Under the pieces are notes generated by a model. That model did no database searches. It worked only from the letters and a program-made list of their open reading frames with translations, and was not told the DNA's origin. A stretch of DNA of 64,000 nt, from assembly GCA_023376005.1 (NCBI GenBank), contig CM042152.1, positions 76,853,034 through 76,917,033 on the forward strand, given 5' to 3'. This document shows, piece by piece, positions 21,440 through 31,734 of this stretch. Position 1 is the first letter of the stretch; each line of letters starts with the position of its first letter. A program made the position numbers and the translations under genes. Origin of the DNA: Doryteuthis pealeii. Lineage: Eukaryota > Mollusca > Cephalopoda > Myopsida > Loliginidae.

Positions 21440-21625
21440 GATGAAAAAATTTGTTACAACAAGAAGGTTCCTGATTATGACCGAGTTCAAAAAGAAGGTT
21501 TCCGGGTTCGAGAAGGCTCCCAAGTCTGGCAAGAAATACTTGAAGAAGACCTGGGGGCACATCAGCCGAAATGTTGTACAGATAATAATAAAAATGTGGA
21601 CAATAGTCCGAATAATCCAGATAAT
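21440..21625 (+). repeat. Single-arm relative of the 16797-17366 foldback
   Basis: Shares GCCGAAATGTTGTACAGATA, GGACAATAGTCCGAATAAT and GGTTCC-rich blocks with the right arm at 17215-17366. The core reads TTGAAGA instead of CTGAAGA, so the hammerhead-like site is broken. Confidence 0.7.
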
Positions 21626-21734
21626 ACTAATCATACAATGTATGTGATTCCCGAATCTCTAGGCATAAAATAACCATAGATGGATTGACATGCCATTAAG
21701 ATTAATCAATCAAACAATCAATGAAGTTTTGAAG

Positions 21735-21800
21735 CTCTGGGAATTGTGGTGTCACTTCTTTGTTGGCATTACTCCCAGGTCCACTCAGACCCAAGATTTG
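21735..21800 (-). repeat. Family C fragment
   Basis: ACTCCCAGGTCCACTCAGACCC matches the inverted central part of family C (for example 32150-32180). Confidence 0.5.
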
Positions 21801-22088
21801 TCAAATAGATTTTTAACTCCATTGCATTTTAAAAACATTGATATTGCAATTAAGTAAGAAATATTTACCTGATTCAAATGATTGTGAAGGTTTATTTTTG
21901 TACTAACGGCATAATTATTAAACTGACTTAAAAATAAAATAAAAACATAAAGTTTGACATACCAGCCAACCAGCCAGTTATATTTTTTATACTCTTACTA
22001 GTTTTGAGAAAAGTTTGTTTGTTTTAATATCAGATTGCACTTCATAAAACCATTTGCAGTTATACAGATGAAAATATTGACTTTAAAC

Positions 22089-22544
22089 ATGTTTTGTTAA
22101 ACTGTATTGACAATTCTTGTCGGACAAGTTTTTGTTCAATCCTTTTTAATTTTCTGGACATCTTTTTGGTGTCAGGGTGGAACTGGTGTAGCAGTCCACC
22201 CAAGGTTTCATTACAAGCGCTTTTGGCAATTTGATTTGCCATCTTCAGGTAGGAAACTGATGGTATGTTCGAACTACTACCAATTCCTACAACCTCCCCC
22301 TACCAATTGTTACTACCTCCCACTTCTAATTCCTACGCTACTGCTCGTTTTCCTTACAAATGAGACACAGAACATACCATCAGTTTTCTACCTGAAGATG
22401 GCAAATTGAATTGCCGAAAGCGCTCGTAATGAAACTTTTGGTGGACTGCTACACCAGTTCCACCCTGACACCAAAAAAATGGCCAGAAAGTTAGAAAGGA
22501 TCGAACAAAAACTTGTCCGACAAGAATTGTCAATACAGTTTAAC

Positions 22545-22551
<7 letters not shown>
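22089..22551. repeat. Foldback element with about 182-bp arms
   Basis: Arms 22089-22270 and 22370-22551 are inverted copies with a 99-nt, C/T-rich spacer (TACCAATT and CCTCCCAC repeats). The right arm holds the hammerhead-like core at 22388-22428; in the left arm GAAA reads AAAA. The right end runs into a TA array. Confidence 0.85.
22388..22428 (+). ncRNA. Hammerhead-ribozyme-like motif
   Basis: CTGAAGA at 22392-22398, stem II GGCAA/TTGCC, GAAA at 22416-22419, then GCGCTC. CTC would be the cleavage triplet, stem III is A-U and G-C around a 2-nt loop, and stem I TAC/GTA is 3 bp. The architecture is short but parallels 55215-55254. Confidence 0.4.
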
Positions 22552-22575
<24 letters not shown>

Positions 22576-22735
22576 CAGTCATCCACAGACACGTGTTTCG
22601 ACGTTTATGTCTCAGCAGTGTGGCTCGACTTTTTAACAGCTACCTCTAGCTGGGATTGAAACCCGACAGATTTTTTGTCTGCCAAGTTTTTTACCCTTGT
22701 GGCCATCAGTGGTTGTTAGTCTGGGGTAAACAATT
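22551..22735 (-). repeat. tRNA-headed SINE carrying a hammerhead module
   Basis: Minus-strand order: tRNA-like head with B-box GGGTTTCAATCCC (near 22660-22675), a GCTAGAGGTAGCTGTTAAAA linker, the hammerhead module (22583-22623), then a TA tail (22551-22575). A second copy lies at 22881-22990 and a + strand relative at 40471. Confidence 0.75.
22583..22623 (-). ncRNA. Hammerhead ribozyme, core mutated
   Basis: Stem I CCACA/TGTGG pairs perfectly; stem II is GAC/GTC; GAAA, the short stem III (C-ACGT-G) and the GTC cleavage triplet are intact. The first core box reads CTGCTGA where CTGANGA is required, so activity should be strongly reduced. Confidence 0.6.
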
Positions 22736-22880
22736 AATTGATACATACTTACGGGATATGTTTTTACAATCACCAGAGAACTCAAGTCTGTAAATACCGA
22801 TAGGCGAGTAACGGCGTACGCTAAACAGTGAAATTTCAATTAATGTCTCCCCTACAGTGCTCTACCATGAGAACTGGGAG

Positions 22881-22990
22881 CATATATATCAGTCATCCAC
22901 AGACACGTGTTTCGACATTTACGTTTCATCAGTGCGGCTCTACTTTTTAACGGCTACCTCTAGCCAGGATTGAAACCCAACAGAATAACT
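22881..22990 (-). repeat. Second copy of the hammerhead SINE, head truncated
   Basis: Holds the B-box-like GGGTTTCAATCC, the GGTAGCCGTTAAAAAGTAG linker, the hammerhead module and a short TATATATG tail. It shares more than 90 bp with the copy at 22551-22735. Confidence 0.75.
22897..22937 (-). ncRNA. Hammerhead ribozyme, core intact, stem II weak
   Basis: CTGATGA (22926-22932), GAAA and GTC (22902-22904) are intact. Stem I CCGCA/TGTGG has five pairs including one G-U. Stem II (AAC/GTC) has lost its first pair, so folding may be impaired. Cleavage would fall after the C of GTC. Confidence 0.6.
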
Positions 22991-23755
22991 ACTTGACAAA
23001 ATCTGACCCATGGGGTCACCCATTCAGCTGGGTAGATAATTGAGATTAGGGAAAAGTGAATTTGCAAAGCGAATTAAATTTAAGAATAAAAATACGGCCG
23101 GACAATACATTAAAATCATTTTGTAAGATTTCTAAGAAAGGGAATGTTTGACCAAGTTTAATCTATGGGTTGCCGCTTATGAAATTTAACATAGAAATAC
23201 ATTTCAAATTCTCCTATCTCTCTCTCTCTACACTCCCAGAGAAACTAACATATATAATGTGGAGGTAATCAAATTATACATAGAGGGAAAGAAAGTGATA
23301 GGCAGAATGTAAAGTAAGAGATTGGTTAGTTTTTGACTTAATTGCAAATTATGACTAATTAGAACTGATTAAAATGGAATTTTTTTTCAAACATAACTCA
23401 ATCCTAAAAGTAAGGAATAATTTAGTATAATTTTCATGTCATTAAACTAAAACAGTAAAAAAGCCTTTAGGAGACAAAAGATGATTCACTCAGCTTTAGT
23501 ATAATAATAGATGGATTATGCAAGTTAATTGGTTTGGGCAGTGAAAGATTACCTTGTTTGTTGGAAATAACTTGTAGAAAAGACTGTTAAGCAGGAACCA
23601 ATAATTTTCTGTTAATAAATAAAATTTTGATTTGGAGATTAAAATAATTATTCTTTAGAGAAAGTAAATAAAATCCGAGTTGAGTAAGAGAATGTTACTT
23701 ACATAATGACCAGAAATGAGACTGACTATAATAAAAATATGGAATTATATTCATG

Positions 23756-23756
<1 letters not shown>
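22991..23756. other. AT-rich spacer, unassigned
   Basis: A CTCTCTCTCT run near 23220. No gene or repeat family recognised before the Ty3 element. Confidence 0.35.
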
Positions 23757-23798
<42 letters not shown>

Positions 23799-23800
23799 TG
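23757..23800. repeat. (AAT)n microsatellite
   Basis: About 14 AAT units 50 bp upstream of the 5' LTR. Confidence 0.95.
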
Positions 23801-23844
23801 CTTTCTTTGCAACAATAGAGTCGAAAATGTTATTAAAAGATTTT

Positions 23845-23849
23845 ATGAT
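23845..23849. repeat. Target-site duplication, left copy
   Basis: ATGAT, matched by ATGAT at 27946-27950 directly after the 3' LTR. Confidence 0.85.
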
Positions 23850-24023
23850 TGTAGTGAGATAGCCAATGGCGTGTTGTCTCATTTACATATGTGTATTACT
23901 GCAGGACATATATAGACACTTTAGGGGACTAAAAGGTCAGCTACGAGAAGCCGAACCCAGTGCTAAGACTAAGCACGAATAAATACTATTGTAACAAGGA
24001 ACACAAAACCACACCTCACAACA
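23850..24023 (+). repeat. 5' LTR
   Basis: 174 bp from TGTAGTGAGATAGCC to CCTCACAACA, matching the 3' LTR with no difference seen. It contains a TATATAGACACT promoter-like stretch and an AATAAATACT polyadenylation-like site. Confidence 0.95.
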
Positions 24024-24024
24024 C

Positions 24025-24570
24025 ATGGCGTCGTCGATAGGCATACTTGCAAGTTTAGAGCAGCCTGATTATGTTGAGATGTGGATAAAATGTTTTTCAG
24101 CCTTTGCAAGAAGCAAAAAATTACAAGACAAAAAGAACATTGGAGGACAAAATGAGATTACAGACTTATTTTTAGCGTCCGCTGGATGTGAAGCAAACAT
24201 GAAAGTAGCCGTTATGGCGTATCCAAAAGATTTGGAGGATCTCACCTTTGAAGAAATTGCACACATCATAAAGAACAATGTAAGACCTAAAAAAAACTGG
24301 TTATTGCTGAGAGGACTAAATTCCTTTCTACGAAGCAAAATCCCAACGAACCAGCAAGGAATTACATTCAGAGACTAAAAAAGGCCGCGAGATTCTGTGA
24401 ATTTCAACAGCTTGGAACAGGAGATTTTACCATCGAAGAAGAATTAATCCAGTTACGGTTCATAGAAGGAATGCACGACAAGAATCAAAAAGACAAAATT
24501 TTAGAACGTCTACAGTCAAATAACATGACATTAGAACATGCGTGGAATTTGTACAGCAACTGGAAATGAT
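24025..24570 (+). pseudogene. gag, capsid-like part (frame-disrupted)
   Basis: Opens at ATG 24025 (MASSIGILASLEQPDYVEMW) and resembles the retrotransposon gag capsid region: FAYPKDL-like helical stretches, then LKKAARFCEF in another frame. The frame changes at an eight-A run near 24289-24296 and again near 24540. Gag would assemble the particle that packages the element RNA. Confidence 0.8.
24026..24043 (+). other. Candidate primer-binding site overlapping the gag start
   Basis: TGGCGTCGTCGATAGGC begins two bases after the LTR, where a tRNA primer-binding site (starting TGG) is expected. The first ATG of gag (24025) overlaps it. The matching tRNA was not identified. Confidence 0.55.
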
Positions 24571-25245
24571 ATCCGAATTCAAGGAAGATACTCAAAACAA
24601 CACAATGGTGTTTCAAATAGAAGAAAATGCAGCAAATAACACTGACGTGTTACAAGTAAAAACAAGGCTAAAGAATTGTAAGTACTGCAATTTTCAACAT
24701 AATATTGACAAAAGAACAAATTGTCCTGCTTATGGACAAACCTGTTATGTTTGCAAAAAACAGAATCATTTTAGTACGGTATGCAGAGTCAAGTCGAAAT
24801 GGACAAATTCGATAGAAGACGTGTACCAAGTACGGGTGAACAAAAAACAGAAGTTGACAGTAAAATTAAATGAAATACCATTTGAGATGCAAGTCGATAC
24901 AGGTAGTGACGTGACTATTATTCCAAAGAACTTTTGGCAACATATGGGCAAACCCAAGTTAAAGAGAAGTCACTTGAAATTAAGACAATTTGATGGCTCG
25001 TACATCACTGCATTGGACAATTCGACGCTACGTTTGAGGCTAATAGAAGATTCGAAGTGGTCCCTATAACTGTAGTGGATTGTTTAAAAAATCATGGACT
25101 AATAGGCACAGATATTATAAACATAGATACAGACAATTTAATCGACTGCATAGAAAGTAAAAAGCAAAAAATAGGAATCTTGAGAGGTTATAAAGCCACA
25201 ATACGAGTGAAAGAAAATAGCCCCCCCTCATATTACGAATCGTAG
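24542..25245 (+). pseudogene. gag nucleocapsid and aspartic protease (frame-disrupted)
   Basis: A Cys/His zinc-knuckle pair starts at about 24677; the second is a clean C-X2-C-X4-H-X4-C (CYVCKKQNHFSTVC). The protease active site VDTGSDVTIIP lies at about 24893-24925 (catalytic D at 24896). A frame change near 25055 moves the rest of the protease (GLIGTDII flap-like stretch) to another frame, ending near a seven-C run at 25220. Confidence 0.85.
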
Positions 25246-25975
25246 GATACCTATACATTTGCGACCTTTAGTAAAAAAGAAATTGGAAGATATGGTAGCA
25301 GAAGGAGTGTTAAAACCAGTATCGGTCGGTGGTAGTAACTGGGCCTCCCCAATTGTAGTTTTACGAAAAAAAGATGGGATTTAAGAATATGTGGTGATTA
25401 TAAGATTGGTGTGAATCATAAAATCTGTTCAGATTCGTATCCTATTCCTGAGCTTGAAACTGTGTCGCATACATTAACAGGCACTAAATATTTTACGAAA
25501 ATTGATTTAAAGGCAGCTTACAATCAAATACAAATTGACGATAAATTTCAAGAAATAACCACTATTAACACACCCCTGGGATTGATGAGATGGACGAAAA
25601 TGCCATACGAATAAAGACAGCGTCGGCCATATTTCAACGAGCAATCGAAAATGTCTTAAAAGGAGTAGTAGAAAATATGATAATTTATCAGGACGATATT
25701 TTAATAGGGGCCACCAGTATAAATGAATTGCAACAAAAAACACAGCGAGTTATGAACAAATTAAAAGAAGCCGGAATGAGCGTAAACTACGATAAATGCA
25801 AATTTAATTGCGAGAAGATAAATTATTTGGGCTTTCAAATATCCAAAGAAGGCATTTCGCCTGACCCAAATTTATTAATTAAAATATCGCAGGTGGCATC
25901 CCCAGCCAACAAAAAAAGAATTAGAATCGTTTTTAGGATTGGCTAATTTTTATAGCAGATATGTGCCGAAATATT
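25246..25975 (+). pseudogene. Reverse transcriptase (frame-disrupted)
   Basis: Recognisable palm and fingers motifs in order: SNWASPIVVLRKK, YPIPELETV, FTKIDLKAAYNQI (first catalytic Asp), TPLGLMRW, and the catalytic box MIIYQDDILIGA at about 25677-25712. Breaks occur near 25380, 25600 and 25910. It would copy the RNA genome into cDNA in the cytoplasm. The box is YQDD where many Ty3 relatives carry YVDD, YIDD or FVDD. Confidence 0.9.
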
Positions 25976-26023
25976 CGATTTAAGTGAAGCATTTGCAGAA
26001 TTACGAAGAAAGAATAGTGAGTT

Positions 26024-26500
26024 TTGTGGACACAAAAACAAGAAACGGCTTTTAACAAAATAAAAAAAGTACTTATGGAAAAACCCGTTATTAAAGTTTT
26101 TGATCCCAGAAAAGAAATAACCTTAACTACGGATGCCAGTGAATATGCTGTGTCTGCTATATTGTCACAGGACGATCATCCGATTATGTACCTGTCGCGA
26201 AAGCTAACCAAGGCAGAATTAAACTATTCAAATATAGAGAAGGAAGCTTTGGCCATAGTATGGAGCACACAGCGCGCCCGACAATTTCTATTGGGTCGAA
26301 AATTTTTACTAAAATCTGACCATCGACCCTTAGAATTCATTTTTAATCCAAGGAAAGAATTACCCAAGTCACATCCGCCAGGTTAATGAGATGGGCCATA
26401 CTGCTGATGGCCTTTGATTTCGATATCATGTACGTCAAAGGAAACACTATTCCGCATGTCGACGCGTTATCCAGATTAGCATTTAACAAGAAGATGACGA
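26024..26500 (+). pseudogene. RNase H domain (frame-disrupted)
   Basis: Contains LTTDASEYAVSAIL (first Asp), KEALAIVW (Glu) and KSDHRPLEFIF (Asp), the usual retroelement RNase H triad. A frame break near 26385 precedes the HVDALSR-like connection (HVDALSRL) to integrase. Confidence 0.9.
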
Positions 26501-26546
26501 AATAAGCGACACTGAAGATGTATTACATTGGGTCGAAACCGATGTA

Positions 26547-27530
26547 ATGCCGATTAAACAGCTTCAAGAAGAAACCCTTCTGGACCCTATTCTGAGCAAA
26601 ATATCGAATAGAATAAGGAGGAATAAATGGAACGACTGCTCTAAAGCTGAAAGGCCTTATAAAGAGGTTAAACATAAACTAACTATGGACAGAGGGTTAT
26701 ATGTAACGGAGATTTGGTTGTACCTCCGCAAAAAATGCGAAAGAAATAATTAAAAGTGTACACGACGATATACATTGTGGAATAGCGGCCACACAAAAAA
26801 GACTCAAATTGAGAGCTGGTGCCAGGATATTCGCGTGACATTGAAGATTATGTAAAAAAATGTCCCAATGCATGGAAATCAAAGACTTTCCACAAAAATC
26901 GACTCATTCGTGGCCAAAGGAACAAGAACCATGGAGTCGAGTACACATGGACCATGCCGATGCCAAAGGCGTAGGACTACTATTGATTTTAGTAGATTCG
27001 TTCTCGGGTGGCCAGAGATTATTCAGGTGCGTGATAGAAAATCTGCAACTGTCATTCAAATTTTGAGAACTGTATTCTCAAGGATCGGCGTACCGAGAAC
27101 CCTGGTATCGGACAATTCGTCCGAATTCTGTGATGAAAGTCTATGTTCCTGGTTGAGGAAGATAGGATGTAAACCCTATAAAACTCCACCCTACCCTCCA
27201 CAATCAAATGGGGCTGCGGAAAGGATGGTTAGAACGGTTAAATTAGGATTAAAAGCATTTGAGCCGTCACGTGAGACCATAGAATCTTTCTACCTAAACT
27301 CTTGATGAGTTACAGATCCATTCCTCATGCTGATAGAACACTAAGTCCTTCTGCCTTGATGGGAAGACAGATCAGATCTCCCATAACCATGTCTTTTTCG
27401 ACTAATGAAAAAATGTGGTACAAAAAGAATAAGGACGCGCAACCTGAAAAAGCGTATTTTATTATGCAGAAAGGGAACAACACCGCTATAATAACAACAC
27501 AGGAGAGTGCTGGCCCACACTGATCAGCTA
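26547..27530 (+). pseudogene. Integrase (frame-disrupted)
   Basis: The HHCC zinc part is visible around 26755-26875 (VHDDIHCG and a KKCP box). The DDE core follows: HMDHAD, SDNSSEFCDE and QSNGAAERMVRTVK. The C-terminal part (SYRSIPHADRTLSPSALMGR) continues in the next frame from 27302. Frame changes lie near 26700, 26960 and 27300. Integrase inserts the cDNA; the 5-bp duplication fits its staggered cut. Confidence 0.9.
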
Positions 27531-27776
27531 AGGAATAGATATGAGGAAGACATGAGTGTGGAGGAATCGGAAAGAAACGAGGATATAAACCAATATGGGG
27601 GAGACGTTATAGAACCCATAGATGAAAGCGAGTCGGATTCCGAGGTGCCATACCAGGGATCCAGTAGTGATGAAATGAGACCGCGGTCACCATTACGAAG
27701 AACACCTCCAAGGATATTTAGGAGAAGCAATAGATCAACGAGGGGAATAAAACCTCTCTGTTTCAGGGAGGTGTAG
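27507..27776 (+). pseudogene. pol C-terminal tail reading into the 3' LTR
   Basis: An acidic, then Arg/Pro/Ser-rich tail (RRTPPRIFRRSNRSTRG) typical of integrase C-termini of this clade. The TAG stop (27774-27776) lies in the first bases of the 3' LTR. No chromodomain seen. Confidence 0.75.
27765..27771 (+). other. Polypurine tract
   Basis: AGGGAGG directly before the 3' LTR, the expected plus-strand primer. It is short. Confidence 0.6.
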
Positions 27777-27945
27777 TGAGATAGCCAATGGCGTGTTGTC
27801 TCATTTACATATGTGTATTACTGCAGGACATATATAGACACTTTAGGGGACTAAAAGGTCAGCTACGAGAAGCCGAACCCAGTGCTAAGACTAAGCACGA
27901 ATAAATACTATTGTAACAAGGAACACAAAACCACACCTCACAACA
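27772..27945 (+). repeat. 3' LTR
   Basis: 174 bp, no difference from the 5' LTR seen by eye. Followed by the ATGAT duplication at 27946-27950. Confidence 0.95.
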
Positions 27946-28114
27946 ATGATGATTTTATTGAAATAAGAATTGAACCTTTTTTTTTTGTTAAAATTGTTAA
28001 AAAGAAAATGTATTTTTAAATTTTAACTTTATATATGTGTGTTAATGTATTTATATATGTATGGATAAATGTGTGTGCATATGTATCCTATTGTAAGTGT
28101 GTGCATACATATGG

Positions 28115-28430
28115 AGGTGCTTGTGGCATAATGGTTATCAACACAGAAAATGAAATCAGCAATCTGAGTTCACTTCACACTAATGTCAATGGTGAACCCA
28201 TCTCATATTTCCATTCTTCAGGTGTTAGGAAAACAGTAGGATCCATTGGGATCTTTAGCCTTAGTGGGCAACCAGTCTAGAAGAAAAATTCTGAATTCAG
28301 AATTATCTCCTAAGATTGTCCAATGGTCTCACATAGATTCATGTCTTTTCCAAGAGGATTAGAATGAAGTGAAATGTAAATAGCCATATCTAGGTTTTGC
28401 CATGTCCATTCTATGATAACTGTTATGCTA
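28115..28430. repeat. Inverted pair of SINE family A fragments
   Basis: 28115-28300 runs on the + strand, starting with a tRNA-like head (TGTGGCATAATGGTTATCA) and ending near GAATTCAGAATT. 28320-28430 is a minus-strand head fragment (TCTTTTCCAAGAGGATTAG, then AAATGTAAATAGCC). Confidence 0.65.
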
Positions 28431-28439
28431 AGTGCACCT

Positions 28440-29000
28440 CCAAATTAACCACATCATGTATAGAAGTCATATGCACTATTGAATCAGAGATTTTTACTAG
28501 TCAAGGAATCCCAGATGCAGTTGATTTGGACAATGGGTTACATTATGCCAGTCAAAGACTCAAGTTTTTTTACATATCACCTCTACAACCACAAACCAAT
28601 GGTGATGTATAGAAAGAGCAGTAGAGATGGCTAAAATATCAAATGAAAATATATGAATGTGCTTACCTTGCTTACTTATGTATAAGTCAGAAAACTGTGA
28701 GAAAGCAGACAATCCCCCAACGAAATTGTGATGGTTAGAAGATGGAGTTGTCATACAAGACCAGAGGAAGTTTCGAGAGGTCATGGAAAAACTAACCAAT
28801 TGAATGTCATATAAGGATATCTACCACACCATTTTCCTTCATCAGGAGAAATAGATTCATCCTCATCCATAAAATTACAGATACTATCTCTACACCACCT
28901 CCCTAAGCACTTATCAGCCACCAGCACCCTTTAGTCTAATTCCAGATTCTCCTTCTAAATCTTTCACTCCTACTAAACAGTGCTCTTACTACACACACAA
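28440..29000 (+). pseudogene. Old Ty3-type integrase remnant
   Basis: The frame at 28480-28610 reads SQGIPDAVDLDNGLHYASQ and then SPLQPQTNGDV, matching the integrase core D and E motifs with the first Asp region missing. Stops follow, and a degenerate C-terminal part (a RRNRFILI stretch near 28845-28870) continues to about 28900. Unrelated in sequence to the intact element upstream. Confidence 0.65.
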
Positions 29001-29004
29001 AACC

Positions 29005-29330
29005 CAAATTGGCTTGATGTGGCTCTTTGTCAATCCATCTGAGACAAGGAAGAGATTGTTACAAAACCACCGTTGCCAAGTGGCTATATATGATCCTGAG
29101 GAAAGCTAGGGGAGTAAACCCGTGACACTGCCGTTGCCAAACTGCATTGGTACTTTACCTTTCCTTTGGACCACAGTGGCAGTGTGGAGAGGGGGAATAT
29201 GCTGCTTGGGCAACAGTACATCCTCCATATAAACCTGCCCAGGCTACATTGTTCCAAAAAGAAAAATCAATTTGGACACTACTCCATCGTAGGCAGAAGC
29301 AGGCCAACACACACGAAACTAGAAAGTAGA
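29005..29330 (+). repeat. Family B copy
   Basis: Shares GGGGAGTAAACCC, CACAGTGGCAGTGTGGAGAG and AAACCTGCCCAGGCT with 10695-11070; the middle block is deleted. Confidence 0.75.
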
Positions 29331-29960
29331 TTGTGGCAACAGTTAAAGTCCAACAAAACTGCAGAGATAATCTATTATTAGCTTAGGAGCCAGTAGACAA
29401 CATCTATCAAGCTGGTAACAATTTGATTTAGACTGTTAAGTTTATGTTGTAAAATATTAAGTTTAACTACAAAATGTGAAGAAGATGTTGTATGATTGCA
29501 TTATATGTGACACCTCTCTCTTTAAATGGAGACAATTTCTACACGAAAACTTTGAGTTGTTCCTATGACAATGCATACATTAATTTTATGTATCCTATTG
29601 TAAAACACAAGAGTATTCTTGTGTTTCGCTTCAAAGTAAATGTAGAAAATAGATCAGCCTTCTATAGTCGTCGATAAAAGACATCTCAGAAGATTGTACA
29701 CATTCTACGGCAAAAGTAACATTTGTAAGGATTTATATTTTGTACTGAGGATTTATTTTGTCAAACCGAGCATTGTCCGTGTAGACAATATGTGACACAG
29801 AAAACCCAAACATTGAAAGAATGCAAACATAAAAGAAAAAAAAGATACAAAGAAATTAAAGCGAACATTTTGCACTTGAATGATTGAGAAAATGTGTCAA
29901 GATGAATGAAAAAATAAAATAGTAAGAAAAAAGAAATAATAAAAAGACGAGTGGAGATTG
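29331..29960. other. Unassigned spacer
   Basis: AT-rich sequence without recognised features. Confidence 0.35.
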
Positions 29961-30800
29961 TTCCAATGTATTCATATATTAAAACACTTTCCAATTCATT
30001 CCTATATTAAAATACTTTTAAATGGATTTTGTAGCAAGAACCTTTCCAATGTATTCTTATATTAAAATCCTTTCCAATTCATTCCTATATTAAAATACTT
30101 TTAAATGGATTTTGTAGCAAGAACCTTTCCAATGTATTCTTATATTAAAACACTTTCCAATTCATTCCTATATTAAAATACTTTTAAATGGATTTTGTAG
30201 CAAGAACCTTTCCAATGTATTCTTATATTAAAACACTTTCCAATTCATTCCTATATTAAAATACTTTTAAATGGATTTTGTAGCAAGAACCTTTCCAATG
30301 TATTCTTATATTAAAACACTTTCCAATTCATTCCTATATTAAAATACTTTTAAATGGATTTTGTAGCAAGAACCTTTCCAATGTATTCTTATATTAAAAC
30401 ACTTTCCAATTCATTCCTATATTAAAACTTTTAAATGGATTTTGTAGCAAGAACCTTTCCAATGTATTCTTATATTAAAACCTTTCCAATTCATTCCTAT
30501 ATTAAAATACTTTTAAATGGATTTTGTAGCAAGAACCTTTCCAATTCATTCCTATATTAAAATACTTTTAAATGGATTTTGTAGCAAGAACCTTTCCAAT
30601 TCATTCCTATATTAAAATACTTTAAATGGATTTTGTAGCAAGAACCTTTCCAATGTATTCATATTAAAATCCTTTCCAATTCATTCCTATATTAAAATAC
30701 TTTTAAATGGATTTTGTAGCAAGAACCTTTCCAATTCATTCCTATATTAAAACCATTTCCAATGGATTTCTGTAATAAAACACTTTCCTATGCATTCCTG
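29961..30800. repeat. 83-bp minisatellite with a shorter variant unit
   Basis: The unit starts CCAATTCATTCCTATATTAA and contains ATGGATTTTGTAGCAAGAAC. Starts at 29991 and 30074 give an 83-bp period for about six units. Later units lack the CCAATGTATTCTTATATTAA section and are roughly 54 bp. Confidence 0.95.
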
Positions 30801-31524
30801 ATCATTTTTATTGATACATTTTCATTGCTTCATTGAATAAATTATTTTGACAAAAATTGTCTCAGAAAATTTTGCCTATCATGAAAGCAAAAAATGATTT
30901 GAAATAAACCTTAAAAAAATGGAATTAAACAAATTATTTGATGAATTCATAAGATTTTTCATGTATTTCTTTGAAGTAAGCCATTCTTCATTTCTGTGTT
31001 TTATGTTTTCTGAATTTTGTTTCAAGCCAATAAATTAGTTTTAAGCATTATAATATTATTTTATTTCTGTATAGAATGTAATGAATAGAAATAGTACTCT
31101 CTACAGATATGTGCACATACATATGCATATGGCTTCTTGCCAATCATACCCCCCCCCTCTGCACAAAAGTGCACCGTGCAAGAAAATTAGTTGGGTAAAA
31201 TAATTTGAAGATTTGAAAGAAACCGAGAAAAGAAGATGAGAAAAGTTTATTGTGAATAACAACAGATCAGATGATTAAAATTCTGGGGATGAAATAAGGA
31301 AGAAAAGAAAAGAAAAAAGAAAAGAAAAAATTAAAATATTTCTTGGATTGAGAGAAAAACTTTGTCAAAAAGAGGAAGAGAGAAATTGGCTGTAGATAAA
31401 AAATGTTTCAAAGATTTCAAACAGAATGAAATGGTGGCATATAAAAAAAAATTCTTAATTTATATTGAAAGATCAGACAAAAATTAGAACAAGATTAAAA
31501 AAGAAAATGGGTTTATGACAAAAA
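30801..31524. other. Unassigned AT-rich spacer
   Basis: A-rich + strand with AGAAAAGAAAA runs near 31300. No gene seen. Confidence 0.35.
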
Positions 31525-31560
<36 letters not shown>

Positions 31561-31673
31561 ACATGCGTGCGTGCGTGTGTGTGTGTGTGTGTGTGTATGG
31601 GTATGGGTATGGGTGTAGAGTTGTGTGCATGTACATTGTATACAATAGTATATATATAGAGATGCAGATAGTA

Positions 31674-31727
<54 letters not shown>

Positions 31728-31730
31728 ACA
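31525..31730. repeat. (GT)n and (TA)n microsatellite cluster
   Basis: GT arrays at 31527-31600 and 31701-31727, a TA array at 31674-31700, and GGGTAT repeats near 31600-31612. Confidence 0.95.
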
Positions 31731-31734
31731 TTTA

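Larger units (their letters stand above)
23850..27945 (+). mobile_element. Ty3/gypsy-type LTR retrotransposon, complete but frame-broken
   Basis: A 4096-bp element with two 174-bp LTRs (TG..CA), a perfect 5-bp target duplication, and gag, protease, reverse transcriptase, RNase H and integrase segments in Ty3/gypsy order. No env-like ORF is present. The coding region runs in one direction but is split across all three frames by about ten frame changes. The LTRs read as identical, which implies a very recent insertion; the contradiction with the broken frame is treated in the findings. Confidence 0.95.

Noticed and set aside
29961..30800. CRISPR-like array of regular repeats
   Set aside because: The units are contiguous 83-bp tandem repeats without unique spacers, in a eukaryotic context.
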